Shown: positions 43,794-53,812, counted from the first letter of the stretch. The stretch is DNA of 64,000 nt from Solirubrobacter taibaiensis (GCA_027587225.1 JAPDDQ010000006.1:140733-204732); one strand, 5' to 3'. A program made the numbers and translations. The notes: generated by a model not told the origin, from the letters alone.

Positions 43794-43801
43794 TACTACC
43801 T

Positions 43802-43807
43802 ATTTTA
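43802..43807 (-). promoter_or_regulatory. -10 box of the integrase gene inside an attP arm
   Basis: On the minus strand TAAAAT, a near-consensus -10, lies eight bases before the integrase ATG and within the attP arm GGGGTAAAA. The -35 region would fall across the att core, so its sequence differs between the integrated and circular forms. Confidence 0.5.
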
Positions 43808-43815
43808 CCCCACGG

Positions 43816-43824
43816 GTCGGCCTT
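43816..43824. other. attR core (GTCGGCCTT)
   Basis: Right copy of the 9 bp core. Host bcp 5' codons lie to its right; element DNA with arm TTTTACCCC (43803-43811) lies to its left. Confidence 0.75.
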
Positions 43825-43935
43825 CGGGTAGAAGTAGAGGACGACCGTGGTGCCGGCCAGAGCGGACAACGTGACGTCTTCGCCGTTCTCGTCGGGCAGG
43901 GTGAAGTCGGGAGCCGTTTCGCCAGTCTCGAGCAT
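43816..43935 (-). pseudogene. bcp: displaced 5' end of host bcp (40 codons)
   Basis: The minus strand from ATG 43935 encodes MLETGETAPDFTLPDENGED and continues to KAD, exactly 40 codons, ending at the att core. Beyond the core the frame runs into element DNA (PWGKIGSNGC) and loses homology. This is the original N-terminal part of the peroxiredoxin whose remaining codons are at 33566-33916. Without its catalytic Cys it cannot function. Transcription from its promoter would now run into the integrase gene. Confidence 0.88.
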
Positions 43936-43942
43936 GAAATGC

Positions 43943-43948
43943 AGGCTA
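43943..43948 (-). promoter_or_regulatory. -10-like TAGCCT of the native bcp promoter
   Basis: On the minus strand TAGCCT (TANNNT) lies seven bases before the ATG of the displaced bcp fragment, the spacing of leaderless actinobacterial genes. It sits in the 17-base gap to the divergent panE gene. Confidence 0.45.
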
Positions 43949-43952
43949 TGAC

Positions 43953-44837
43953 ATGAGCGAACGCGTGGCGGTGGTCGGGGTGGGAGCGATCGGCGGGCTG
44001 GTCGCCGCCGAGTTGATCGCCGCCGGGGCGGACGTGACGCTGTGCAGCCGATCGCCGCTCGACCGGCTGGTCGTGGAGCGCGACGAGCACCCGCGGGACT
44101 TCGCGGTGGAGACGGTCACGGACCCCGCGGACGCCGGCCCCGCCCGCTTCGTCGTCGTCGCCCTCAAGGCCCAGGACAGCGCGCACGCCGCGCCTTGGCT
44201 CGCCCGGCTCGCCGGACCGCAGGACACGACGGTCGTGGTGATCCAGAACGGGGTCGAACACGACCAGCGGCTGGCCCCGCACGCCGTCGTCCCCGCGATC
44301 ATCAACACGGCCGTCGAGCGCCTCGCGCCCGGGCGGCTCAAGCACGGCTCCGGCGACACGCTGACGCTTGCGGATCGCCCCGGCGCCCGCGAATTCGCGG
44401 CAATGCTCGACGGCAGCGCCGTCAAGACCGCGCTCGAGCCCGACTTCACCACCGCCGCGTGGCGCAAGCTGTTCGCCAACCTGGCCGGCAATCCGCTCAC
44501 GACGATCACGCAGCGGCGCAGCGAGGTCTTCCAGGTGCCCGAGGCGGTCGAGCTCGCCCGACGCGTGCTGGAGGAGGCCCTGCCGGTCGGCCGCGCCGAA
44601 GGAGCACGCCTGACCGACGATGACCCGCAACGGACCGTGGACTTCCTCAGCGCGCTGCCGCCCGACGTCGGCTCCTCGATGCTCTACGACCGCCTGAACG
44701 GGCGGCCCTTGGAGATCGACGCGCTCGTCGGGGCGGTCATACGCGCGGGGCGCCGGCACGATCTGCCGACCCCCCGTGCCGAGACTCTCCACGCGCTCCT
44801 CACTGCTCTGCGCCGATCGTCCGTCCGGCACTCATGA
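43953..44837 (+). CDS. panE: 2-dehydropantoate 2-reductase-family protein (PanE/ApbA)
   Basis: A 294-residue NADPH-dependent reductase. The nucleotide motif VAVVGVGAIGGLVAAEL opens the protein, VVALKAQD gives the conserved Lys region, and the C-terminal domain includes KLFANLAGNPLTTIT and SSMLYDRLNGRPLEIDAL, the usual PanE/ApbA catalytic block with Asp/Asn-Gly-Glu. Makes pantoate for coenzyme A or acts on a related keto acid. Divergent from native bcp by 17 bases. Confidence 0.88.
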   Translation: MSERVAVVGVGAIGGLVAAELIAAGADVTLCSRSPLDRLVVERDEHPRDFAVETVTDPADAGPARFVVVALKAQDSAHAAPWLARLAGPQDTTVVVIQNGVEHDQRLAPHAVVPAIINTAVERLAPGRLKHGSGDTLTLADRPGAREFAAMLDGSAVKTALEPDFTTAAWRKLFANLAGNPLTTITQRRSEVFQVPEAVELARRVLEEALPVGRAEGARLTDDDPQRTVDFLSALPPDVGSSMLYDRLNGRPLEIDALVGAVIRAGRRHDLPTPRAETLHALLTALRRSSVRHS

Positions 44838-44941
44838 CCTCGAGTGCGCCCAACTGTGTTCCTCGGACCCACTGTTTGCCCAGCACGACCCAAGCACGGA
44901 CAGAGGTCCGGCCCCCGGTGCGTCACTGCACGCCAATGTGC

Positions 44942-45481
44942 TCATCCTTGGCTGATCGCCCTGAGGTTGGCGGCGATCAGCATCTGTTGCTCCGCAACGA
45001 CGGGCAGGCTGGACGTACGCAAGAGCAAGACGCGGATGTCGACGATGCTCGCGCGAATCGCGCTCTTGGCGTAGTCCCAGTCGCGCTCTGAGCCGCGCAC
45101 GAGTTTGGCCAGCACGAGGTCATGAGGCTCGAGGCACCAGGCCACCGGCTTGCGGTCCGACGTGACACGCGGCGGGATGTCCATGCGGATCAGACGTTCC
45201 TCCCATCCGACCGGCGCCTTGGCTGTCTCGGGCCCGACGGCGTGCGCGAAATACCCGAACTGCTCCTCGAACGGCGACCCGTCGCCCAGCGCCCCGTCGA
45301 TCCGATCGCTCAGGTCCGAGCGATGGCGCGGGTAGATGTCGGCCTCCATGGACTGCAGGAGGTCTTCGGGCGGCTCGGCTACGGCACCGAGGATCGCTTG
45401 GCTGCCGATCACGACGAAGTCGTCCTCGCCAATCACGTTGGCGGCTGCGGCAATGACGTGCTCGAAGTCGGATCGCCGCAA
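44942..45481 (-). CDS. nucleotidyltransferase of the AbiEii/DUF6036 type (putative toxin)
   Basis: About 179 residues from TTG at 45481. DDFVVIGSQAILGAVAEPPE and MEADIYPR give the GS...(D/E)xD nucleotidyltransferase active site. The end HDLVLAKLVRGSERDWDYAKS is the conserved C-terminal helix pattern of AbiEii-like enzymes. It follows the HTH gene by four bases, so the two form an operon like AbiEi-AbiEii or other nucleotidyltransferase toxin-antitoxin pairs that modify tRNA and block phage growth. Function as a toxin is inferred. Confidence 0.75.
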   Translation of the reverse strand: MRRSDFEHVIAAAANVIGEDDFVVIGSQAILGAVAEPPEDLLQSMEADIYPRHRSDLSDRIDGALGDGSPFEEQFGYFAHAVGPETAKAPVGWEERLIRMDIPPRVTSDRKPVAWCLEPHDLVLAKLVRGSERDWDYAKSAIRASIVDIRVLLLRTSSLPVVAEQQMLIAANLRAISQG

Positions 45482-45485
45482 CGCG

Positions 45486-46190
45486 CTACCTGATCTCCCG
45501 GAGGATCTTGCGGCGCTCCGCCTCGCTGAGCATTCCCGCGAACGGAGAGTTCTGCCGGAGGTCCGCGGCATCAGGACTGTCCTCGGCCATGACCGTTCGT
45601 ATCTCCGGAAGCGGTGAGCGGAGCACGTCTTCCCATCGCTGGGCGTACTGCGGGTCGATACGACCCTCTGTGCGCCATTGCCAGATTCGGTGAAGCGCCT
45701 CGTCGACCATGGGCCGCCGCAACTGTTGCGCGACTGCGCGGTGGTAGGCGAGGGAACGGAGCCGCGCTCGTTCGTGACCGTCGCGCGGTTCGTCCTTGAG
45801 GTCCGCGAGCAGCGCGCGAGGATCGAGGCGAGCGGCCTTGCGACGCGAATCCGCAAAGACGGGTTCGATCACGTGGGACGTCCGGCTGCCGGTCTGCCGC
45901 TCTTGTTGAACCCGCTCGTGGAGCCGGAGCAACGCCTGTACGGGCACGCCGCTGCGCCCCGATGGAGCCATGAGCTCTGGGATCTCGCCGGCCCGTACCC
46001 ACCGGCGAACCGTTGTGTGGCTGACGCCGAGTACGACTGCGGCCATCGACAGGGACACGACGGGCCCCAGGTCCTGCTCGATCTGCGAGCGCACCGCGAC
46101 GATGTCCTCGTCCTCCGGGTGCGCTCGCTCGGCGCGGCGCAGGCGGACCAGTTGGTCGAACAGCCTTCGCCGGCGCTCAGCAACGCTCAC
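45486..46190 (-). CDS. HTH protein paired with the nucleotidyltransferase (putative antitoxin/regulator)
   Basis: A 234-residue protein from GTG at 46190. Residues 45-95 hold an excisionase/MerR-like helix-turn-helix (LSMAAVVLGVSHTTVRRWVR, GVPVQALLRLHE). The C-terminal 140 residues are helical and charged with no known domain, perhaps the part that neutralises the partner. A leaderless promoter (TAGGCT six bases before GTG) is covered by a long palindrome, so autoregulation is likely. Confidence 0.72.
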   Translation of the reverse strand: MSVAERRRRLFDQLVRLRRAERAHPEDEDIVAVRSQIEQDLGPVVSLSMAAVVLGVSHTTVRRWVRAGEIPELMAPSGRSGVPVQALLRLHERVQQERQTGSRTSHVIEPVFADSRRKAARLDPRALLADLKDEPRDGHERARLRSLAYHRAVAQQLRRPMVDEALHRIWQWRTEGRIDPQYAQRWEDVLRSPLPEIRTVMAEDSPDAADLRQNSPFAGMLSEAERRKILREIR

Positions 46191-46199
46191 ACGACGAGC

Positions 46200-46243
46200 C
46201 TAGCAAAGGTTCAGATAATCGCATAAATCTGAACCTTTGCTAG
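46200..46243. promoter_or_regulatory. perfect 17 bp inverted repeat at the nucleotidyltransferase-HTH promoter
   Basis: CTAGCAAAGGTTCAGAT and ATCTGAACCTTTGCTAG are exact complements around AATCGCATAA. The distal arm overlaps the TAGGCT -10 box (46197-46202 on the complement). It is strikingly AT-rich for this chromosome. It lies 13 bases past the katG stop and nine bases before the HTH gene. It can serve as operator for the HTH protein and as transcript end for katG. Confidence 0.7.
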
Positions 46244-46256
46244 CGCAACGAGCGCT

Positions 46257-48928
<2,672 letters not shown>

Positions 48929-48936
48929 CCTACGAG

Positions 48937-48961
48937 GTTTTCTGGAGTCGTTCCAGAAAAC
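48937..48961. promoter_or_regulatory. FurA operator candidate
   Basis: GTTTTCTGGA and TCCAGAAAAC are perfect 10 bp arms around GTCGT, eight bases upstream of the furA start region and three bases past the DedA stop. AT-rich symmetric boxes at this position are the known FurA autoregulatory sites in actinobacteria, though this exact sequence is not matched to one. Confidence 0.65.
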
Positions 48962-48964
48962 GCG

Positions 48965-49588
48965 TTACATCTGCGCTACACGGCGGCGCTTGAGCGCCCA
49001 GGCGATCAACCCGACCACGAGCACGCCGCACGCGAGGACCACGATCGTCGCCACCGGACCCACGTAGTCGGCCACCTTCTCGTACTGGCTGCCGAGGCCC
49101 CAACCCGCGCCGATCAGCGCCGAGTTCCACAGCGCCGACCCCGCCGCCGTGAGCAGCGTGAACCGCCACACCGGCATCTCGGACAGGCCGGCGGGAATCG
49201 AGATGATGCTCCGCACGCCCGGCACGAGCCGGCCGAAGAACACGAACCACGACCCGCGCTTGTCGAACCACGCGTCGGCCTTGTCCAGGTCGTCCTCGCG
49301 GATGCGCGCGAACTTCCCGAGCTTGAGCACCACGGCGCGGCCGCCGAAGCGGGCGATCGTGTAGAGGATCAGCGCCCCCACGACCGAGCCGATCGTCGCC
49401 GCGATCACGGCGAGGACGAAGTTCATCGTGCCCTCGCCGACGAAGTAGCCGGCGACGGGGAGGATGATCTCCGAAGGGATGGGCGGGAACAGGTTCTCCG
49501 CCAGGATCAGGCCGGCCAGCGCGGGGTAGCCCCCGGTGTCGACCGCGTTTCGCGCCCAGTCCCCGGGCGCCGCGAGTACCGTCATCAT
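48965..49588 (-). CDS. DedA-family membrane protein
   Basis: A 207-residue membrane protein with four or five helices. ENLFPPIPSEIILPVAGYF and FFGRLVPGVRSIISIPAG are the two re-entrant motifs of the DedA/VTT family, which act as phospholipid scramblases or undecaprenyl-phosphate transporters driven by proton force. Two adjacent ATG codons (49588, 49585) could start it. It lies upstream of furA on the same strand and ends next to its operator. Confidence 0.9.
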   Translation of the reverse strand: MMTVLAAPGDWARNAVDTGGYPALAGLILAENLFPPIPSEIILPVAGYFVGEGTMNFVLAVIAATIGSVVGALILYTIARFGGRAVVLKLGKFARIREDDLDKADAWFDKRGSWFVFFGRLVPGVRSIISIPAGLSEMPVWRFTLLTAAGSALWNSALIGAGWGLGSQYEKVADYVGPVATIVVLACGVLVVGLIAWALKRRRVAQM

Positions 49589-49644
49589 TCGCTCATCCAG
49601 GCTACCCGGCGCGTTCCCGCGCCACTCTGAAGTACCCTCGCCGC

Positions 49645-50958
49645 GTGTACAGGATGTGGCTGGTGGCGTTGGTGTTGTTCGCCGCGCTGGGCGGAACGGC
49701 TTCCGCCGACGTGTTCGACGACAACCCGGCGGCGGTGTCGCTCGGGCCTGGCAGCGTGCAGCTGTTCGCGCGCGGGGCCGACGGCCGGATTCTCCATCGC
49801 AGCCTGAGCGCCGGCACGTGGACCAACTGGGCACCGGTCGACGGACTGGACGCGGGCTCCGGCCCCGCGGCGGTTGTCTTCGGGGACAACGTCTACCTGT
49901 TCGCGCGCAGCGCGACCAACGGCGCGATCTACCAGAACGTGCTGCAGACCGGGGCCTGGTCGGGCTGGGTCTCGCTCGGCGGGGTCGCCACCTCCAGCCC
50001 CGCCGCCGCGACGCGCAAAGGCAACGGCGTGATCGACCTCTTCCATCGTGGCGTGGACAACGCGCTGTGGTGGCGGACGCTCACCCCCGGCTCGGGCTGG
50101 GGAGCCTGGTCGCAGGTGGGCGGGAACCTCAGCTCAGGGCCGACGGCATACGGGTTCTCGAGCCTGGGCTCGGTGGACGTCGCCATGCGCAACGCGGCCG
50201 GCGGCGTCACGCAGACCTACTGGTACAACGGCGCGTGGCTGTCTCCGAACTGGCGCGACAAGGGCGGCGGCACCACCGGGGCGCCCGCGTTCGCGTCCCC
50301 GGCCACCGACATTCTCGACCTGTTCATGCGTTCGTCCGCCAACGACGGGCTCTACCACCACCGCCATGAGGTCGACCCCGACGGTGTGTGGCGACTGGTC
50401 GATCCCACCAAGCTGAGCTCCTCACCGGCCGGGACTTCGGACGAGAACGACCATCTGTTCCTGTTTGCGCGCATGGGCGAGAACCTGGTCATGCGCTCGG
50501 TGACGTCCGCCAACTCGATGAGCCAGAACTGGGGTGCCTGGAGCGACCTCGGCCCCGTCGCCCTGCCCGCGCCGCAGGCCCCGCCGCCCGCACCGGTGAT
50601 CACGCCGCTGACGGCGCTCAACCCCAGCTTGACCTGGACCTACAGGGCTTCGCGCACGTCGACCCGGCTCGGCTCGCTGACGCTGAGCCGGATCGCCGCC
50701 GGCGCGACCGTCAAGGTCACGTGCACGAAGGGGTGCTCGGCGAAGCGCTGGACGACGACCCCCAAGAAGTCGTCGCTGTCGCTCAAGCGCTTCATCCGCC
50801 GCTCGATCAAGGTCGGCCGGATCATCCGGGTCGAGGTGTCCAAGCCGGGCACGATCGCGAGCGTCAAGACGCTCAAGATGCGCCGCAAGAAGGCGCCCCT
50901 GCTGACCTCACGCTGCCTGCCGCCGGGCGCGAAGTCGCCGCAACGCTGCGCTACTTGA
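49645..50958 (+). CDS. secreted propeller-like (PLL/fucose-lectin-like) protein
   Basis: A 437-residue protein with a signal peptide ending GGTASAD. Repeats of the type 'LFaRg.dgri.hr.l..gtWt.W.p.dgl..gsgPaav' with W/G-W spacing about every 45-50 residues (residues 25-310) suggest a beta-propeller lectin. A Pro-rich linker leads to a basic beta domain with two Cys (VKVTCTKGCSAKRWTTTPKK). Probably binds surface glycans. GTG at 49645; ATG at 49654 is an alternative. Overlaps the convergent fpg gene by eight bases. Confidence 0.75.
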   Translation: MYRMWLVALVLFAALGGTASADVFDDNPAAVSLGPGSVQLFARGADGRILHRSLSAGTWTNWAPVDGLDAGSGPAAVVFGDNVYLFARSATNGAIYQNVLQTGAWSGWVSLGGVATSSPAAATRKGNGVIDLFHRGVDNALWWRTLTPGSGWGAWSQVGGNLSSGPTAYGFSSLGSVDVAMRNAAGGVTQTYWYNGAWLSPNWRDKGGGTTGAPAFASPATDILDLFMRSSANDGLYHHRHEVDPDGVWRLVDPTKLSSSPAGTSDENDHLFLFARMGENLVMRSVTSANSMSQNWGAWSDLGPVALPAPQAPPPAPVITPLTALNPSLTWTYRASRTSTRLGSLTLSRIAAGATVKVTCTKGCSAKRWTTTPKKSSLSLKRFIRRSIKVGRIIRVEVSKPGTIASVKTLKMRRKKAPLLTSRCLPPGAKSPQRCAT

Positions 50959-51823
50959 GCAAACGGGACAGACGCCGGTCCTTGAGGATCCGGCCTTCGG
51001 TCTGGCAATGCGGGCAGTAGCTCATCACGTAGTCCTCGTAGAAGACGGCCTCGAGCACCGTCTCGCAGCGCGGACACGGCTCGCCCTGGTGGGCGTGGAC
51101 CTTCGTCGGCTTCGGGAACTTCTCCGGGAGCGGGAGCGCGACCTTCTTCTCGTAGACGTCGAGCACGCGCTTAAGCTCGCCCACCATCGCCTTGCGCAGC
51201 GCCTTGGCCTCGTCCGTGGAGAGGTCGTCTCCACGCTTGAACGGCGACAGCTTGGCCGCGTGCAAGATCTCGTCTACCCACGTGCGCCCGATCCCCGCGA
51301 TCACCTGCTGGTCGCGCAGCAGTGAGTGCAGCGGTCGCTTGCCGCCGAGAAGCTTCGTCAGGTCGGCCGGCGGCTTGGGCCACGCCTCCGGGCCGAGCGT
51401 CTTCAGCGAAGGCTCGGCTTCCAGCCCTTCCGGCGTGAGGAGCTTTACCCACGCCGCCTGCTTGGTGCCGAACTCGCGCAGGCGCAGCTCGCGGTCTGGG
51501 TGGGCGGGGTCGGATATACGAATGAGCACGCGCGAGGTCTTGTCGCGCATCGAGCCGCGCTTGTCGTAGAGCATCAGCCGACCGGCGCTCATCAGGTGCA
51601 CGAGCAACGTGAGCGGGCCATGGGACTCGGTGTCGGCCTCGAGCAGCAGCAGCTTCCCGCGCCGGCGCACACCGGTGAAGCGCGCACCGTCGAGCGCGCT
51701 GAGCGGTGGATCGAACGTCTTGAGCACGTTCAGGCCCGGCGTCATCACCGACTCGATCGTCTCGCCCGGCAGCGCTTCGGCCAAGCGACGAGCGGTGATC
51801 TCCATCTCGGGCAGCTCAGGCAC
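50951..51823 (-). CDS. mutM: formamidopyrimidine-DNA glycosylase family enzyme
   Basis: A 290-residue Fpg/Nei enzyme. GTG at 51823 is chosen because it makes Pro2-Glu3 (PELPEMEITARRL), the catalytic N-terminus. Lys in VRRRGKLLLLE, the H2TH region (RDQQVIAGIGRTWVDEILHAAKLSPF) and a C-terminal zinc finger (PCPRCET...SYCPHCQTEG) are present. Removes oxidised purines such as 8-oxoguanine. Fits with AlkA and AlkD in the window, though not linked. Confidence 0.9.
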   Translation of the reverse strand: MPELPEMEITARRLAEALPGETIESVMTPGLNVLKTFDPPLSALDGARFTGVRRRGKLLLLEADTESHGPLTLLVHLMSAGRLMLYDKRGSMRDKTSRVLIRISDPAHPDRELRLREFGTKQAAWVKLLTPEGLEAEPSLKTLGPEAWPKPPADLTKLLGGKRPLHSLLRDQQVIAGIGRTWVDEILHAAKLSPFKRGDDLSTDEAKALRKAMVGELKRVLDVYEKKVALPLPEKFPKPTKVHAHQGEPCPRCETVLEAVFYEDYVMSYCPHCQTEGRILKDRRLSRLLK

Positions 51824-51847
51824 GGCGTCCACGTTAACGTGAAGCCC

Positions 51848-52975
51848 GTGGATTCGTGGATCGAGCAGGGGGCCGCGGAGATCGCGCGCCGCGCACCGCG
51901 CGAGCTGGAAGCGCTCGTGGCCGTCTCTTCACCGTCCGGTGACGTGCACGGTGCGAACGAGTGCGCCTCGCTGTGCGCCGCGCTCGCGCCCGACGACGCG
52001 TCGCTGGAGCGCGTGCCGTGCTCGAGCCCCGGGCACGCCGAGGACCTCGTCATCCGCCTGAAGGGCACGGGCACGCGCAAGGTCCTGCTCGTGGGCCACA
52101 ACGACACCGTCGTCGCCCACACCGAGCACAAGCCGCTCGCCCGCGTGGGTGAGCAGCTCGTCGGCTCCGGCGCCGTCGACATGAAGGGCGGCAACGTGCT
52201 CGCGCTCGGCGCGCTGCGCGCGTTCGCCAAGCGCCCGGAGCTGTTCGCCGAGCTCGCGCTGCTGCTCGTGTGCGACGAGGAATGGCGGACCGACGACTTC
52301 GGCCACGTGCAGCGCTTCGCGGGCTTCGACGCGTGCCTGTGCTTCGAGGCCGGCGAGCTGCGGGGCGGTGACGAGGGCGTCGTCGTGCGCCGCAAAGCCG
52401 CCGGCACGATCCACGTGATCGCGTACGGCCGCACCGCCCACTCGGGCTCCGCGCCCGACCGGGGCGCCAACGCCCTGCTGGCGCTGGCCGCGGCCGCCCA
52501 GGCCGTCGCCGCCCGCCACGCGCCCGACGGCCCATCCCACCTCACCGCCGTGCCGACGATCCTGCGCTCCGGCGAGGCGTTCAACGTCGTCCCTGGCCAC
52601 GGCGAGCTCTACTGCGACGTGCGCGCGGACGACCTCGACGCGATCGAGGACGTCCTGGCCCACATCCCCGCCGAGCACAACGGGGTGCGCCTGGAGGCGG
52701 AGCTGATCCGCCGCTGGCCCGGCATGCAGGCCGAGACGGCCACCGCACCGCTGCTGGAGAGCGCGAGCGCGCTGCTCGGCCGCCGGATCGCGCCCGCGGC
52801 CCGCGGCGGCGCGTCGGACGCGAGCCACTTCGCATCCACCATCCCGCTCACGGTCGACGGCCTCGGCCCGCGCGGCGGCAAGGCGCACAACCCCGAGGAG
52901 TTCGTGCTGGAAGCGTCGCTGCAGACCCGCGCCGAGGTGGCGCTGGCCGTCATCCTCGCGGCGCTGGCAACCTAA
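51848..52975 (+). CDS. M20-family metallopeptidase (carboxypeptidase G2-like)
   Basis: A 375-residue zinc peptidase. Motifs: LLVGHNDTVV (His and Asp), GSGAVDMKGGNVLAL (bridging Asp), CDEEWRTDDFG (catalytic Glu), and GGASDASHFAS with the final His. The dimerisation lid domain lies at residues 185-300 (GRTAHSGSAPDRGANALL). Probably hydrolyses an N-acyl amino acid or dipeptide. Starts with GTG, 24 bases from the divergent fpg start. Confidence 0.9.
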   Translation: MDSWIEQGAAEIARRAPRELEALVAVSSPSGDVHGANECASLCAALAPDDASLERVPCSSPGHAEDLVIRLKGTGTRKVLLVGHNDTVVAHTEHKPLARVGEQLVGSGAVDMKGGNVLALGALRAFAKRPELFAELALLLVCDEEWRTDDFGHVQRFAGFDACLCFEAGELRGGDEGVVVRRKAAGTIHVIAYGRTAHSGSAPDRGANALLALAAAAQAVAARHAPDGPSHLTAVPTILRSGEAFNVVPGHGELYCDVRADDLDAIEDVLAHIPAEHNGVRLEAELIRRWPGMQAETATAPLLESASALLGRRIAPAARGGASDASHFASTIPLTVDGLGPRGGKAHNPEEFVLEASLQTRAEVALAVILAALAT

Positions 52976-52993
52976 AGGGGCCTGGCCCCTTTA
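52973..52993. terminator. bidirectional terminator containing both stop codons
   Basis: TAAAGGGG and CCCCTTTA pair around CCTGG. The first TAA is the stop of the M20 peptidase; the complement of the last three bases is the stop of the convergent sixA gene. Both transcripts can end within 21 bases. Confidence 0.65.
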
Positions 52994-53464
52994 TCTTCCC
53001 GCGGCCGCGATCGCTTCGAGTTCGCGGGGGCGCAGCGCGACGAGCAGCGTGCCGACGGTGCGCTTGGCCTCGAGGGCGAAGACGGCGCCCTTCTTGAAGT
53101 CCACGCGGGCGCCGGTGAAGTCGTAGACCACCTGCGAGAACGAGGGCTCGTGGCCGACGACGAGGATGTTCCCGTCGTGCGCGTCCAGCAGCGTGAGCGC
53201 GTCGAGGCGGCTGAAGCCGTTGGCCAACGCGTCATCGCGCACCGGGCGCACGTTCAGCGCCTGGCAGGCCAGTGACGCGGTCTCCCACGCACGCACCTTG
53301 GGGCTCGCGTAACAGGCGGAGAACTCCACCCCGAGTGCCGCCAGCGCACGCCCGGCGGTCTCGGACTGGCTCCGCCCGCGCGGCGTGAGCTCACGGTCGT
53401 GATCGGGCTTCGAGTCGTGCGGCACGGCCTCGCCGTGCCGCAGCATCCAGAGCTGCGCCGCCAT
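52991..53464 (-). CDS. sixA: SixA-type phosphohistidine phosphatase
   Basis: A 157-residue histidine phosphatase. WMLRHGEAVPHD carries the RHG catalytic motif and VVGHEPSFSQVV the second His. The small size and DHDRELTPRGRSQ match SixA, which dephosphorylates phospho-histidine in regulators or phosphotransfer proteins. Some relatives act on small phospho-metabolites. Partner unknown. Confidence 0.88.
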   Translation of the reverse strand: MAAQLWMLRHGEAVPHDSKPDHDRELTPRGRSQSETAGRALAALGVEFSACYASPKVRAWETASLACQALNVRPVRDDALANGFSRLDALTLLDAHDGNILVVGHEPSFSQVVYDFTGARVDFKKGAVFALEAKRTVGTLLVALRPRELEAIAAAGR

Positions 53465-53479
53465 GGGCGCGAAGGGTAC

Positions 53480-53812
53480 TCAGGCTGCAGCGTAGAGCGA
53501 AGCGGGTTCCTCGAAGCGCCAATGGCTGCGGGCCTTGTACGGGTCGTCCGCGCCGTGGCGGCCACCCGTCAGCTCGGGGGAATCCTCGACCTGCCACGCC
53601 GCGAACGGCGTGCGCACGCAGAATCCGTCGATCCAGAGATCCTCGACGGCGAGCATGCGCCGCCCGCCGAACGCCCGGTCAAGCCGGACGACGACCATCT
53701 CGACGGCTCCACCGTCGAACGGATAGGTGTCCACGACCTGCCCGATCGGGACCCCGGCCCCGTCGCTGACCTGCTGACCCAGAACGCTCCAACGGCTCCA
53801 CTGCTTCCTCAT
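53480..53812 (-). CDS. PRC-barrel-like domain protein
   Basis: A 110-residue protein with the PRC pattern: VSDGAGVPIGQVVDTYPFDG, then VEMVVVRLDRAFGGRRMLAVE and IDGFCVRTPF. Such beta-barrels bind RNA or proteins or stabilise photosystem and ribosome-processing complexes. It lies 15 bases upstream of sixA on the same strand. Role unknown. Confidence 0.7.
   Translation of the reverse strand: MRKQWSRWSVLGQQVSDGAGVPIGQVVDTYPFDGGAVEMVVVRLDRAFGGRRMLAVEDLWIDGFCVRTPFAAWQVEDSPELTGGRHGADDPYKARSHWRFEEPASLYAAA

Larger units (their letters stand above)
33917..43824. mobile_element. 9.9 kb serine-integrase element carrying an HK97 capsid gene and an FtsK-like translocase
   Basis: The element runs between two copies of GTCGGCCTT, 9,899 bases apart, inside codons of bcp. 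Joining the outer flanks recreates an uninterrupted bcp. Joining the inner flanks creates an attP with arms TTTTACCCC and GGGGTAAAA. Genes on the left are plus strand (two wHTH-like proteins, small proteins, capsid) and on the right minus strand (integrase, zinc-ribbon protein, RHH, small membrane protein, translocase). They converge on a strong terminator at 38274-38319. Portal, large terminase, protease, tail and recognised replication genes are absent. It is best described as a satellite-like or AICE-like integrative element. Confidence 0.88.

Noticed and set aside
44942..46243. Nucleotidyltransferase pair as part of the integrated element
   Set aside because: It lies outside the right att core, beyond panE and the host bcp promoter.
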